A DNA stretch of 22,212 bases from an uncultured Oscillospiraceae bacterium (GTDB taxonomy: Bacteria; Bacillota; Clostridia; Oscillospirales; Acutalibacteraceae): positions 1-22,212 of the forward strand of contig UQNI01000032.1 of the NCBI GenBank assembly GCA_900542375.1, written 5' to 3'. The notes beneath the pieces were generated by a model that was given only the letters and a program-made list of their open reading frames with translations, ran no database searches and was not told the DNA's origin. Positions 6,731 to 13,206 of this stretch are shown piece by piece. Position 1 is the stretch's first letter. Each line of letters opens with the position of its first letter. The position numbers were made by a program, and so were the translations under genes.

Positions 6731-7462
6731 CTATTGATTTTTCGGCCAATATTGCCCTGATAAATCTTTGATGACTTCCGATGCCAATATCAAGCCCGCT
6801 ACAGGCGGTACAAAAGATACGCTGCCGGGTGTTTGACGTTTTGAGGAATCTTGTTCCACTTCGGCATCTTCTTCCCGCTTTACGGGAACTTCTTTGGAAA
6901 ACACCACTTTTAGCTTCGGAATGTCTCGTTTTTTCAGCTCCCTGCGCATCACTCGGCACAGCGGACAGACTGATGTTCGATAAATATCCGCAATTTCAAA
7001 TTGTGTGGGGTCCAATTTATTTCCCGTTCCCATACTGCTGATGATAGGAATCTTTTTTTCATGGGCTGTTTGCACCAATGCCAGTTTTGCGGAAATCGTA
7101 TCAATGGCGTCCACAATATAATCGCAATCATTGAGAAAAGCAGTATCGGAATCTGCCAAAAAAAATTCTGTTTTGACCGCTACATCCGCTTGAGGATTGA
7201 TGCTCAAAATCCGCTCTTTCATCACATCTGTTTTATATTTTCCCACCGTCTGCATCGTTGCAATGATTTGTCTGTTTAAATTGGTAAGCGAAATGGTATC
7301 ATGGTCTATCAAGCAAAATGCTCCCACACCGCTTCTTGCCAACGCTTCCACCACAAATCCGCCTACGCCGCCTATACCAAAAACTGCAATCTTCTTTTGT
7401 TTTAATTGTTTCACTCCTGCTTTTCCCATTAAAAGTTCGGAACGAGAAAATTGATTGAGCAT
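6731..7462 (-). CDS. tcdA: tRNA threonylcarbamoyladenosine dehydratase (TcdA/YgdL, ThiF-E1 family)
   Basis: This is an ATP-dependent E1-like enzyme that cyclises t6A37 of tRNA to ct6A. The start chosen is ATG 7460-7462 (MLNQFSRSELLMGKAG), seven bases after AGGAG; a GTG 39 bases upstream has no ribosome-binding site. The length is 243 residues, usual for the family. The nucleotide-binding motif is GIGGVGGFVVEALARSGVG (about 29-47), followed by DHDTISLTNLNRQI, where TcdA proteins carry their adenylation arginine. A DAIDTI motif and CPLCRVMRRELKKR follow, then VVFSKEVPV, which matches the characteristic KVVxS-E-P stretch of TcdA. Other ThiF-family members are excluded less by single residues than by overall length and this C-terminal pattern. 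It is followed by its own terminator. Confidence 0.9.
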   Translation of the reverse strand: MLNQFSRSELLMGKAGVKQLKQKKIAVFGIGGVGGFVVEALARSGVGAFCLIDHDTISLTNLNRQIIATMQTVGKYKTDVMKERILSINPQADVAVKTEFFLADSDTAFLNDCDYIVDAIDTISAKLALVQTAHEKKIPIISSMGTGNKLDPTQFEIADIYRTSVCPLCRVMRRELKKRDIPKLKVVFSKEVPVKREEDAEVEQDSSKRQTPGSVSFVPPVAGLILASEVIKDLSGQYWPKNQ

Positions 7463-7482
7463 ACTGCAACTCCTATCACTTG

Positions 7483-7528
7483 GTAGTATTGTACTACTCA
7501 CTGTAATGGTTCTTTTTTATTTTGTCAA
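7483..7528 (-). promoter_or_regulatory. promoter of tcdA with a small dyad
   Basis: Minus strand TTGACA (7523-7528), 17 bases, TACAGT (7500-7505). Just downstream, GTAGTA-TTG-TACTAC (7483-7497) is a perfect 6-bp dyad in the leader and may be an operator. Confidence 0.6.
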
Positions 7529-7583
7529 GAATTCTGCGAAATAAACACAGCGTAATTCAAATAAAACGCAGAACATAAAATAT

Positions 7584-7597
7584 TTCCAACATTGGAA
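7584..7597. promoter_or_regulatory. 14-bp palindrome between divergent tcdA and ROK genes
   Basis: TTCCAA-CA-TTGGAA is a perfect dyad. It lies 56 bp upstream of the -10/-35 of one gene and 111 bp from the -35 side of the other. It is a candidate operator; no regulator is visible. Confidence 0.35.
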
Positions 7598-7694
7598 TAA
7601 TTCCGTACTGAAAATGCTCAACTTCTGTCTTTTTATCGAAAATCATAGATTATAATTATAAAATACGCGGATAAAAATTACATACGCAACTATC

Positions 7695-7723
7695 TGTCTT
7701 TTTAAGAGATAACGTGGTATACT
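7695..7723 (+). promoter_or_regulatory. promoter of the ROK kinase gene
   Basis: TGTCTT (7695-7700, weak -35), 17 bases, TATACT (7718-7723). The leader is only about 25 nt. Confidence 0.55.
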
Positions 7724-7752
7724 AATCGAAGATAAAAATGAGGTGTATGAAC

Positions 7753-8721
7753 ATGTACTATTTGGGAATTGACCTTGGCGGCACCAACATTGCTGCCGGC
7801 GTTGTAAATGAACAATATCAAATCATCGGACGCAGCAAAACAAAAACTCACGTCCCTTGCAGTGAAGAAGAAATGTGCAGTCAGCTTGCCTTTGCTGCAC
7901 TTTCTGCTTTGGAAGATGCAAACATTGCTATAAACGAAATTGAATGGATTGGCATTGGCAGCCCCGGTTCCATTGACCGTACCAACGGCATGATTACCTT
8001 TTCCAGCAATCTGCACTTTCACCAATTTCCGCTGGAGCGACTACTCAGTGAAAAACTTTGCAAAAAAGTCATCATTGAAAATGACGCCAAGGCAGCCGCT
8101 TACGGTGAATTTTTGGCAGGTGCCTTAAAGAATGCAAACAATGCCCTCGCCATTACATTGGGAACAGGTGTTGGATGCGGCATTATTATCAACAAACAAA
8201 TTTACAGGGGTTCAAATGCTTCTTCGGGAGAAATGGGCCATATGGTAATAGAACACAACGGCCGTCCATGCAAATGCGGCAGAAACGGCTGCTGGGAGCA
8301 ATATGCATCGGCAAACGGATTAAAGCAAACCACAAGAGAAATGATAGAAAATCAGCCCGAACATGCCGCATATTTGCTGGAACTGATTGGTCATGATTTG
8401 AATAACATCAGCGGACGTACTTCATTCCAAGCCATGCGAGACGGTGATATGCTAGGTACAAAAATATGCAATGCGTATATTGAAATGCTGGGCTGCGGAT
8501 TGATTAATGCTGTTAACATCTTTCAGCCGGACATTGTATGTTTGGGTGGAGGCGTATGCAACGAAGGAGAAGCGCTGCTGGAACCTTTGCGTAAATTAAT
8601 TGAAAAAGAACGATATCCTGTAGAGCAATCGCATCCCTTTACGCTTTGCAAAGCACAACTGGGAAACGATGCTGGTATCATTGGCGCTGCATTGTTGGGG
8701 TTAGAGACGTACGATAAATAA
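7753..8721 (+). CDS. ROK family sugar kinase, probably glucokinase
   Basis: The product is a cytoplasmic ATP-dependent hexose kinase of the ROK family, most likely phosphorylating glucose at C6. The start chosen is ATG 7753, seven bases after AGGTG. Two in-frame ATGs (7738, 7747) lie too close to this site or upstream of it. The length is 322 residues. Motifs are the N-terminal phosphate loop YYLGIDLGGTNIAAGVV, catalytic ENDAKAAAYGE (the END aspartate), phosphate-2 loop ITLGTGVGCGI, EMGHM, and the ROK zinc site CKCGRNGCWEQYAS with three cysteines. The C-terminal glycine motif is VCLGGGVCNEG. There is no helix-turn-helix domain, so it is a kinase and not a NagC-type repressor. The stop is three bases from the convergent ferredoxin gene and no terminator separates them. 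Confidence 0.9.
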   Translation: MYYLGIDLGGTNIAAGVVNEQYQIIGRSKTKTHVPCSEEEMCSQLAFAALSALEDANIAINEIEWIGIGSPGSIDRTNGMITFSSNLHFHQFPLERLLSEKLCKKVIIENDAKAAAYGEFLAGALKNANNALAITLGTGVGCGIIINKQIYRGSNASSGEMGHMVIEHNGRPCKCGRNGCWEQYASANGLKQTTREMIENQPEHAAYLLELIGHDLNNISGRTSFQAMRDGDMLGTKICNAYIEMLGCGLINAVNIFQPDIVCLGGGVCNEGEALLEPLRKLIEKERYPVEQSHPFTLCKAQLGNDAGIIGAALLGLETYDK

Positions 8722-8724
8722 CAA

Positions 8725-9483
8725 TTATAAAAATAATTCGTTTTCTTTTCTTTTCGCAAATAGAGGTTTCATTTTTTCAGAAACCGCACTCAGCATTTGT
8801 TCATTAAGATGCCTTGCTTTGCTTGGGCAAACTTGAATACACCTCATACATGAAATACATTGTTCCTCCTTCGTTTGATTTGGCGCGTCAAATGGAATTG
8901 CATGTACCGGACATAGTTTTGCACATAAGCCGCACATTGTGCACAAATCAGATGCTGTAGGATGAAATGGCACTTCTTTTAATTCTTTATAAGGATGATT
9001 ACCTTTCACTTGTACTTCTGTTAAAATCGAAGCATCTATTTTTTCTTTTACTTCTTTTGCAAATCTTTTTAATTGGTTCATGTCATCCATATCAGGTCTG
9101 CCGGAGGCAAATTGATGCATAATGGAATGTTCTGCAATTGCAGCAACACCACCAATACAGGTAAATCCCTGTGATTTTACAACATCAAATAATTCTATGA
9201 GTGTATCATCGTAATCTCTATTTCCATAGGATACCACCAAAATAGCGGATGCACCATTTCCCTTGAAACCATTGATACGCTCTACAGCCGTACGAGGAAC
9301 CCGTCCCCCGTAAGATGGCACTCCTATCAAACAAATGTCATTTTCTGAAAAAACTCTCTCCGGAATTGGGTCAGTATACTCACACAAATCAATCTCTTGA
9401 TAGATTCCTATTCCTTGAGCTAACGTATTTGTAATATTTTTTGTTCCCTGTGTTGGACTAAAATAAATAGAATAGATACTCAT
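8725..9483 (-). CDS. EFR1-type flavodoxin/ferredoxin fusion protein
   Basis: This is a predicted electron carrier in the cytoplasm that combines FMN and two iron-sulfur clusters. The start chosen is ATG 9481-9483. Its ATGA overlaps the stop of the ArsR gene, and AAGGAG lies eleven bases upstream inside that gene. The length is 252 residues. Residues 1 to about 150 form a flavodoxin-like domain with the phosphate-binding loop FSPTQGTKNI and IGVPSYGGRVP. Residues about 180-235 hold two [4Fe-4S] motifs: CTMCGLCAKLCP and CISCMRCIQVCP. The arrangement matches the family named EFR1 ferrodoxin. The redox partner is unknown. Tight coupling to an ArsR regulator suggests that expression responds to a ligand or metal sensed by that protein. 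Confidence 0.88.
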   Translation of the reverse strand: MSIYSIYFSPTQGTKNITNTLAQGIGIYQEIDLCEYTDPIPERVFSENDICLIGVPSYGGRVPRTAVERINGFKGNGASAILVVSYGNRDYDDTLIELFDVVKSQGFTCIGGVAAIAEHSIMHQFASGRPDMDDMNQLKRFAKEVKEKIDASILTEVQVKGNHPYKELKEVPFHPTASDLCTMCGLCAKLCPVHAIPFDAPNQTKEEQCISCMRCIQVCPSKARHLNEQMLSAVSEKMKPLFAKRKENELFL

Positions 9484-9851
9484 TGTTTCATGCACTCCTT
9501 GCTTACTTTATTACATAGCATTAACATCGGTTCTGCTTGTTGCCAAAATTCAATTACCGGCTTTACCGTTGTGCTTTTAAAATCAATATAATAATAATTT
9601 TTCGTTCCCTCTCTCCGTCTGGAAATGATACCTGCATCTAACATGATTTTTAAATGGTGTGAAACTGCAGAGCGAGATATATGTCCCATTTTTTGAATAT
9701 CTCCCACCCGAATTCCTCCTCTTCCGCCGGTTTGAATTAATATTAAAAATATTTCTTGACGAACTTCATCCCCCAATACAGTCATAATCGGGCAAGCCTT
9801 TTTGTAATTTTCCAAAAATCGTTTCCGCAATTGTTCAAACTCTTGATTCAA
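9480..9851 (-). CDS. ArsR family winged-helix transcriptional regulator
   Basis: The 123-residue product is usual for the family. The start is TTG 9849-9851, seven bases after GGAGG. The winged helix covers about 25-95: VLGDEVRQEIFLILIQTGG, recognition helix HISRSAVSHHLKIMLDAGI and wing ISRRREGTKNYYYI. Cysteines occur at about 20, 113 and 119 but not as the ELCVCD metal site of ArsR/SmtB, so arsenic sensing is not supported. It shares a transcript and a 4-bp stop/start overlap with the EFR1 gene and probably represses that operon. A short dyad in its own promoter suggests autoregulation. Confidence 0.88.
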   Translation of the reverse strand: MNQEFEQLRKRFLENYKKACPIMTVLGDEVRQEIFLILIQTGGRGGIRVGDIQKMGHISRSAVSHHLKIMLDAGIISRRREGTKNYYYIDFKSTTVKPVIEFWQQAEPMLMLCNKVSKECMKQ

Positions 9852-9884
9852 TGAAATACCTCCAACGACTCATTTCTGTAAACC

Positions 9885-9912
9885 ATTATAATTATTCAAG
9901 AAATAAATACAA
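9885..9912 (-). promoter_or_regulatory. promoter of the arsR/EFR1 operon with operator-like dyad
   Basis: Minus strand TTGTAT (9907-9912), 16 bases, TATAAT (9885-9890). TTATT-CAAGA-AATAA (9892-9906) fills the spacer and is the place where an autorepressing ArsR protein would be expected to bind. Confidence 0.6.
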
Positions 9913-10000
9913 GTTCGGTCCTGAAAATCGAGTTCATTCGGCAGACAATAACATATGGTCTGTTTTTCTCAAAACAACCATTTTAATGATTTGATAAAAC

Positions 10001-10040
10001 AAAAAAGACAGGTTCTCTTTTACAGAAAACCTGTCTTTTT
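10001..10040 (-). terminator. terminator of the beta-helix surface protein gene
   Basis: AAAAGACAGGTT and AACCTGTCTTTT pair in a long stem flanked by A- and T-tracts. It lies nine bases after the stop at 10049 and can act on both strands. Confidence 0.85.
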
Positions 10041-10048
10041 ATTTATGA

Positions 10049-11902
10049 TTATTCAGCTTTTTTCTTTCTTGCAAAAAGAACAGTGACTGCCATAGCACCT
10101 GCTGCCAATACAGCAACAGCAATCCACATTACGGTATTGCTGCTGTCTCCTGTTTGAGGAGAATCCATTTGTTGACCTTGAGAAGGTGTTTGCTGAGAAG
10201 AAGCGCCCAAAGCTGAAATTACAGTGTCTTCCAATGTAATCTCTTGTGTAAGTGCTTCATCTTTGAAATATTTGCCGCAAGCTGCGCAATACCAATACTC
10301 AATATTGCCCGCTTCGGTTTCGGTTGCCGGTTTTGCTTCTACTTTTTCAGCTTGATGTCCCGCTTTTACTACGGTATCTCCCGAAGTAATTTCTGTTGTC
10401 AATGCTGCATCGCTGAAGTAGCTGCCACAGTCAGGGCAATACCAGTATTCGATATTACCGTCTTCTGTGCAGGTTGCAGCTTTGGCTTGTACATGTACTG
10501 CCTGATGTGTATGTACTACCAAATTTCCGTTTTCATCGGTATCCAACTGAATATTTTCGGAGTTGTTTTCCACAGTAGGAGCGTCATTATCCGGATTGGA
10601 AGCTTCAGGAACAATTAAAATTTTGTCAGCTGTACTGCTGTTATCAGTAAATGTTAAAGTTGCGCCCTCTGCAAAAACAAGAGTGGCATTTCCGTTTTTA
10701 TTATCCAAGTTCATACCGTACCAAGAATTGTCTCCTGTTACAACAGAGAAGTTTCCGCTTACAGTGACATCGGAGCCGTTTACAACAAGCGGAGCGCCTG
10801 ATTGTGCATTCTCATGATTCAATGTTACATTGTTTAACTGCACATTTTGAGAACCATAAACATCTAAAGTGTGTTTATTTGCTGTAGTTGCAACTAAGTT
10901 TACGTCGTTTAATGTTACATTGTCTGCTTCAATTTTCATCAATTGAATTTGACCTGATGTGTTCATTTTAAAACCATCTGCAGCAGTGATGGTATGACCG
11001 TTTCCGTTGATGGTAACGTTGTCAATTCCGTTGATGTAAACTTCTTCGCTTACCTCAATATCGCTCATCAATTCAATTGTTGTGCCGAGTTTCAGCTTAT
11101 CCATGATTTGTTTTACAAATTCTGTTTTGTTGTCTACTTTAATGGTAAAGCCGTTTAATACAACATTGTCGCCGGAAATACCAGGAGCCCAAGCATAACC
11201 GTTTACATCATCGTGGTATCCTGCATATTCATTGTTGGTAAAGTCTTGTACCACATTGTTTGCGGTTACGGTACCTGTTGTAACAGTACGAGCGTTAATC
11301 CAAGAATACAAAGTTACATTTTCCAAAACAGTGTTGCCTGCATCTGCTACATTAATATAAATGGAACCGCTGTTTTGTGTTCCGTCATCCTTGGCCAAGG
11401 CAAGACATTCTACATTGCGCAAAGTCAAATTTTTGCCATTGCCAATCAACTCAAGCACCTTATTGCAGCCCTCATAGTAGGAATTATAATTGCCTTTTAA
11501 ATTTACATTTTCAATGGTAACGTCAGAACCACCGACTGTAATTAGATTTTGACCGTTCCAGTTGCCTGTATTTGGGTCATAAGTACTGGTAATGGTAACA
11601 TCACCCATACCTTTAATTGTGATGTTGTTTGCATGAATTGGAAAAATAAATCCTTTTTCCACGCCGTTTATGTTAGCAACATGTTCCAAACAACCATTGC
11701 CCACATCATAGGTTCCTGCAGCAAGTTCCCATGTTTGTCCGTCTTTTTGGTTGTTAATGGCATCAATCAATTCCTGTGAATTTGTAATTTTTACGACGTC
11801 CCCTTCTTCTGCCGCCAATGCAACAGCAGGAATCATACAAAATACCATTGCAATTGCCACAAACAATGACAATAACTTGTATTTTTTTGTTTTGTGTTTC
11901 AA
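10049..11902 (-). CDS. sortase-anchored right-handed beta-helix surface protein
   Basis: The 617-residue product is predicted to be exported and attached to the cell wall. The start is TTG 11900-11902, after a very strong AAGGAGGAGGG. Residues 1-31 are a signal peptide (LLSLFVAIAMVFCMIPAVALAA). Residues about 35-450 are rich in Asn, Val, Thr and Gly, with repeated NNVTI/NVTL rungs (HANNITIKGMGDVTITSTYD, SDVTIENVNLKGN, NVTLNDVNLVATTANK) typical of a pectate-lyase-like beta-helix. Two roughly 50-residue repeats follow, each with a CxxC pair (EYWYCPDCGSYF and EYWYCAACGKYF). The C-terminus has the sorting signal SPQTG, a membrane segment (VMWIAVAVLAAGAMAVTVLF) and ARKKK. No catalytic pectate lyase residues can be assigned, so glycan binding or adhesion is as likely as cleavage. 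Upstream lies a recombinase-linked invertible promoter candidate, suggesting on/off expression. Confidence 0.85.
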   Translation of the reverse strand: MKHKTKKYKLLSLFVAIAMVFCMIPAVALAAEEGDVVKITNSQELIDAINNQKDGQTWELAAGTYDVGNGCLEHVANINGVEKGFIFPIHANNITIKGMGDVTITSTYDPNTGNWNGQNLITVGGSDVTIENVNLKGNYNSYYEGCNKVLELIGNGKNLTLRNVECLALAKDDGTQNSGSIYINVADAGNTVLENVTLYSWINARTVTTGTVTANNVVQDFTNNEYAGYHDDVNGYAWAPGISGDNVVLNGFTIKVDNKTEFVKQIMDKLKLGTTIELMSDIEVSEEVYINGIDNVTINGNGHTITAADGFKMNTSGQIQLMKIEADNVTLNDVNLVATTANKHTLDVYGSQNVQLNNVTLNHENAQSGAPLVVNGSDVTVSGNFSVVTGDNSWYGMNLDNKNGNATLVFAEGATLTFTDNSSTADKILIVPEASNPDNDAPTVENNSENIQLDTDENGNLVVHTHQAVHVQAKAATCTEDGNIEYWYCPDCGSYFSDAALTTEITSGDTVVKAGHQAEKVEAKPATETEAGNIEYWYCAACGKYFKDEALTQEITLEDTVISALGASSQQTPSQGQQMDSPQTGDSSNTVMWIAVAVLAAGAMAVTVLFARKKKAE

Positions 11903-12051
11903 AACAAAACCCTCCTCCTTTATATGGCAGATGTGCTTTTCTCATATTCTGCCTATCGTATTCTTGCCTTTTGTCATACACAAGGTAAAGCAACTTTCCA
12001 TTTTCAAAGCAAAAGACACCTTTTAAAAATATAACTTTATAAACAAATTGT

Positions 12052-12081
12052 GCCGATACTGTTTGGTGTTACAATATCGGC
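12052..12081 (-). promoter_or_regulatory. stable hairpin in the leader of the surface protein gene
   Basis: GCCGATACTGT and ACAATATCGGC form an 11-bp stem with one G-U pair and an 8-base loop. It has no U-tract on either strand, so it is not a plain terminator. It would lie in the 5' leader of a transcript entering the surface protein gene from the right. Confidence 0.5.
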
Positions 12082-12117
12082 CCAAATCGTATAAAAATTC
12101 CCTTTCCTTCCATTTAT

Positions 12118-12145
12118 AATTTGTTTAAGTGTACTTTTACAAATT
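12118..12145 (+). repeat. recombination site A (dyad, GT centre)
   Basis: Two 13-bp arms, AATTTGTTTAAGT and ACTTTTACAAATT, are symmetric at 11 of 13 positions around a central GT (12131-12132). This is the size and layout of a crossover site for a small serine recombinase (half-sites flanking a 2-bp overlap). Bases 12127-12143 are the exact reverse complement of 12277-12293. Confidence 0.65.
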
Positions 12146-12188
12146 TGGAAATATAAAGAATATACCTTCCATAAAGTACCATAAACTA

Positions 12189-12217
12189 TTGAAAAATAAG
12201 GAAATTTATACTATAAT
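12189..12217 (+). promoter_or_regulatory. promoter inside the candidate invertible segment
   Basis: TTGAAA (12189-12194), 17 bases, TATAAT (12212-12217), reading right. AAGGAG follows at 12226-12231, but no start codon or open frame does. As shown it drives no gene and runs antisense into the 3' end of the recombinase. After inversion its -10 would be near 12203-12208, reading left, about 295 bp from the surface gene start. Confidence 0.75.
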
Positions 12218-12242
12218 TATAAATTAAGGAGAGTATCATACC

Positions 12243-12270
12243 TTTTCACAAAAGTACACTTTAAGAGATT
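12243..12270 (+). repeat. recombination site B (partial dyad, AC centre)
   Basis: It shares the core AAAAGTACACTT (12250-12261) with site C, exactly 32 bp away in direct orientation. The outer arms match poorly (6 of 13), so it may be an accessory recombinase-binding site and not a crossover site. Confidence 0.5.
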
Positions 12271-12274
12271 TTCA

Positions 12275-12302
12275 TCTTTGTAAAAGTACACTTTTCTGAA
12301 GT
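12275..12302 (+). repeat. recombination site C (dyad, AC centre)
   Basis: Arms TCTTTGTAAAAGT and ACTTTTCTGAAGT flank AC (12288-12289) and match at 9 of 13 positions. Its left arm, centre and inner right arm are identical to inverted site A. Confidence 0.6.
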
Positions 12303-12338
12303 GTTTTAAATTCGAATTCGGTATACGATAAACATTCT

Positions 12339-12956
12339 TTAATAAAAACCTGTTTCATTCTTTTCAATTTTCACCGCTTTTGCATAAAAGGTTCCAACCG
12401 GCATTTCACAGGCATTTGCTGCCTGCTGAAGTGTCATTTTTTTATTGCGCCAATCTTGATGTACCTGATTAAAATTATCCGGCAGCGGACGTTCCGGTCT
12501 GCCAAATTTTACTCCTCTGTTTTTGGCTGCCGCAATTCCTTCCGCCTGCCGCTTTCGGATATTTTCTCTTTCACTGTGCGCTACGAAGGACAAAATCTGC
12601 AATACCAAATCTGCTATAAAAGTCCCGATTAAATCTTTGCCGTTGCGCGTGTCCAGCAGCGGCATATCAATTACACATATATCAATCTCCTTTTCTTTTG
12701 TTAAAATACGCCATTGCTCTTGAATCTCTTTGTAATTTCGTCCAAGTCTGTCAATACTTAAAATGTACAGCAAATCCCCCGGTTTTAGTTTTTTGACTAA
12801 CTTTTTGTAGTTCGGCCGTTCAAAGTCTTTTCCCGACTGCTTATCTATATATAAGTTTTTTGCCGGAATTTGTTTTTCGTGCATAGCCAAAAGCTGTCTG
12901 TTTTCATTTTGGTCTATACTGGATACTCTGATATAACCATAAATCGCCCCAGTCAT
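12339..12956 (-). CDS. small serine recombinase (resolvase/invertase family)
   Basis: The 205-residue product has the length of Hin/Pin invertases and Tn3-type resolvases. Residues 1 to about 140 form the catalytic domain. The nucleophile is Ser12 in IYGYIRVSSIDQ, followed by the arginines in DRLGRN (about 71-74) and the long E-helix with ERENIRKRQAEGIAAAK. KFGRPERP leads into a C-terminal helix-turn-helix (MTLQQAANACEMPVGTFYAK), so the catalytic and DNA-binding parts look intact. The start is ATG 12954-12956. The nearest ribosome-binding site AGAGGG is about 13 bases away, so translation is probably weak. No terminator separates it from the sites at 12118-12302, and readthrough could reach the surface protein gene. 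Such enzymes are commonly encoded next to their own sites. Confidence 0.92.
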   Translation of the reverse strand: MTGAIYGYIRVSSIDQNENRQLLAMHEKQIPAKNLYIDKQSGKDFERPNYKKLVKKLKPGDLLYILSIDRLGRNYKEIQEQWRILTKEKEIDICVIDMPLLDTRNGKDLIGTFIADLVLQILSFVAHSERENIRKRQAEGIAAAKNRGVKFGRPERPLPDNFNQVHQDWRNKKMTLQQAANACEMPVGTFYAKAVKIEKNETGFY

Positions 12957-13053
12957 ATCAATGTATCATCCCTCTTTTTTGCTTGATTTTTGCTTTCTGT
13001 TGATTCCTATTTGTAAGCAGCGGCAACATGTTCTATTATCTATGAAATATTCT

Positions 13054-13072
13054 CACAAAAGTATTTTTTGTG
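13054..13072 (-). promoter_or_regulatory. dyad upstream of the recombinase, sharing an 11-bp word with site B
   Basis: CACAAAA-GTATT-TTTTGTG is a perfect 7-bp dyad about 100 bp before the recombinase start. TCACAAAAGTA (13053-13063) also occurs at site B (12246-12256). It could be a binding site for autorepression. Confidence 0.35.
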
Positions 13073-13094
13073 TAAAAAATTGACACGAAAAAAT

Positions 13095-13134
13095 AAAAGA
13101 AAAAGGACAAGCAGAATTGACTGCTTGTCCTTTT
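13095..13134 (-). terminator. terminator of the transketolase operon
   Basis: AAAAGGACAAGCAG and CTGCTTGTCCTTTT form a perfect 14-bp stem around a 6-base loop, with T-rich sequence on the minus-strand side. It is about 70 bases beyond the stop at 13207. Confidence 0.85.
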
Positions 13135-13206
13135 TAAGAATTATTCCATATATGACATGAAGGGAATGTCACATATAATTGGAAGTATCATCTATCAATT
13201 TAAAAT

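Larger units (their letters stand above)
12118..12302. promoter_or_regulatory. candidate invertible promoter segment (sites A to C)
   Basis: The segment is bounded by inverted copies of TTTGTAAAAGTACACTT (17 of 17 identical) and contains a strong promoter. Inversion between the central dinucleotides at 12131-12132 and 12288-12289 would flip about 155 bp. The promoter would then point at the surface protein gene. The serine recombinase gene ends 37 bp away. The layout is that of a Hin/Pin/Mpi-type phase switch. The inversion itself is inferred, not seen. Confidence 0.6.

Noticed and set aside
12118..12302. Reading the repeats as a CRISPR array
   Set aside because: There are only three short cores with irregular spacing and mixed orientation, and no cas genes. 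The dyads with a 2-bp centre next to a serine recombinase explain them better.
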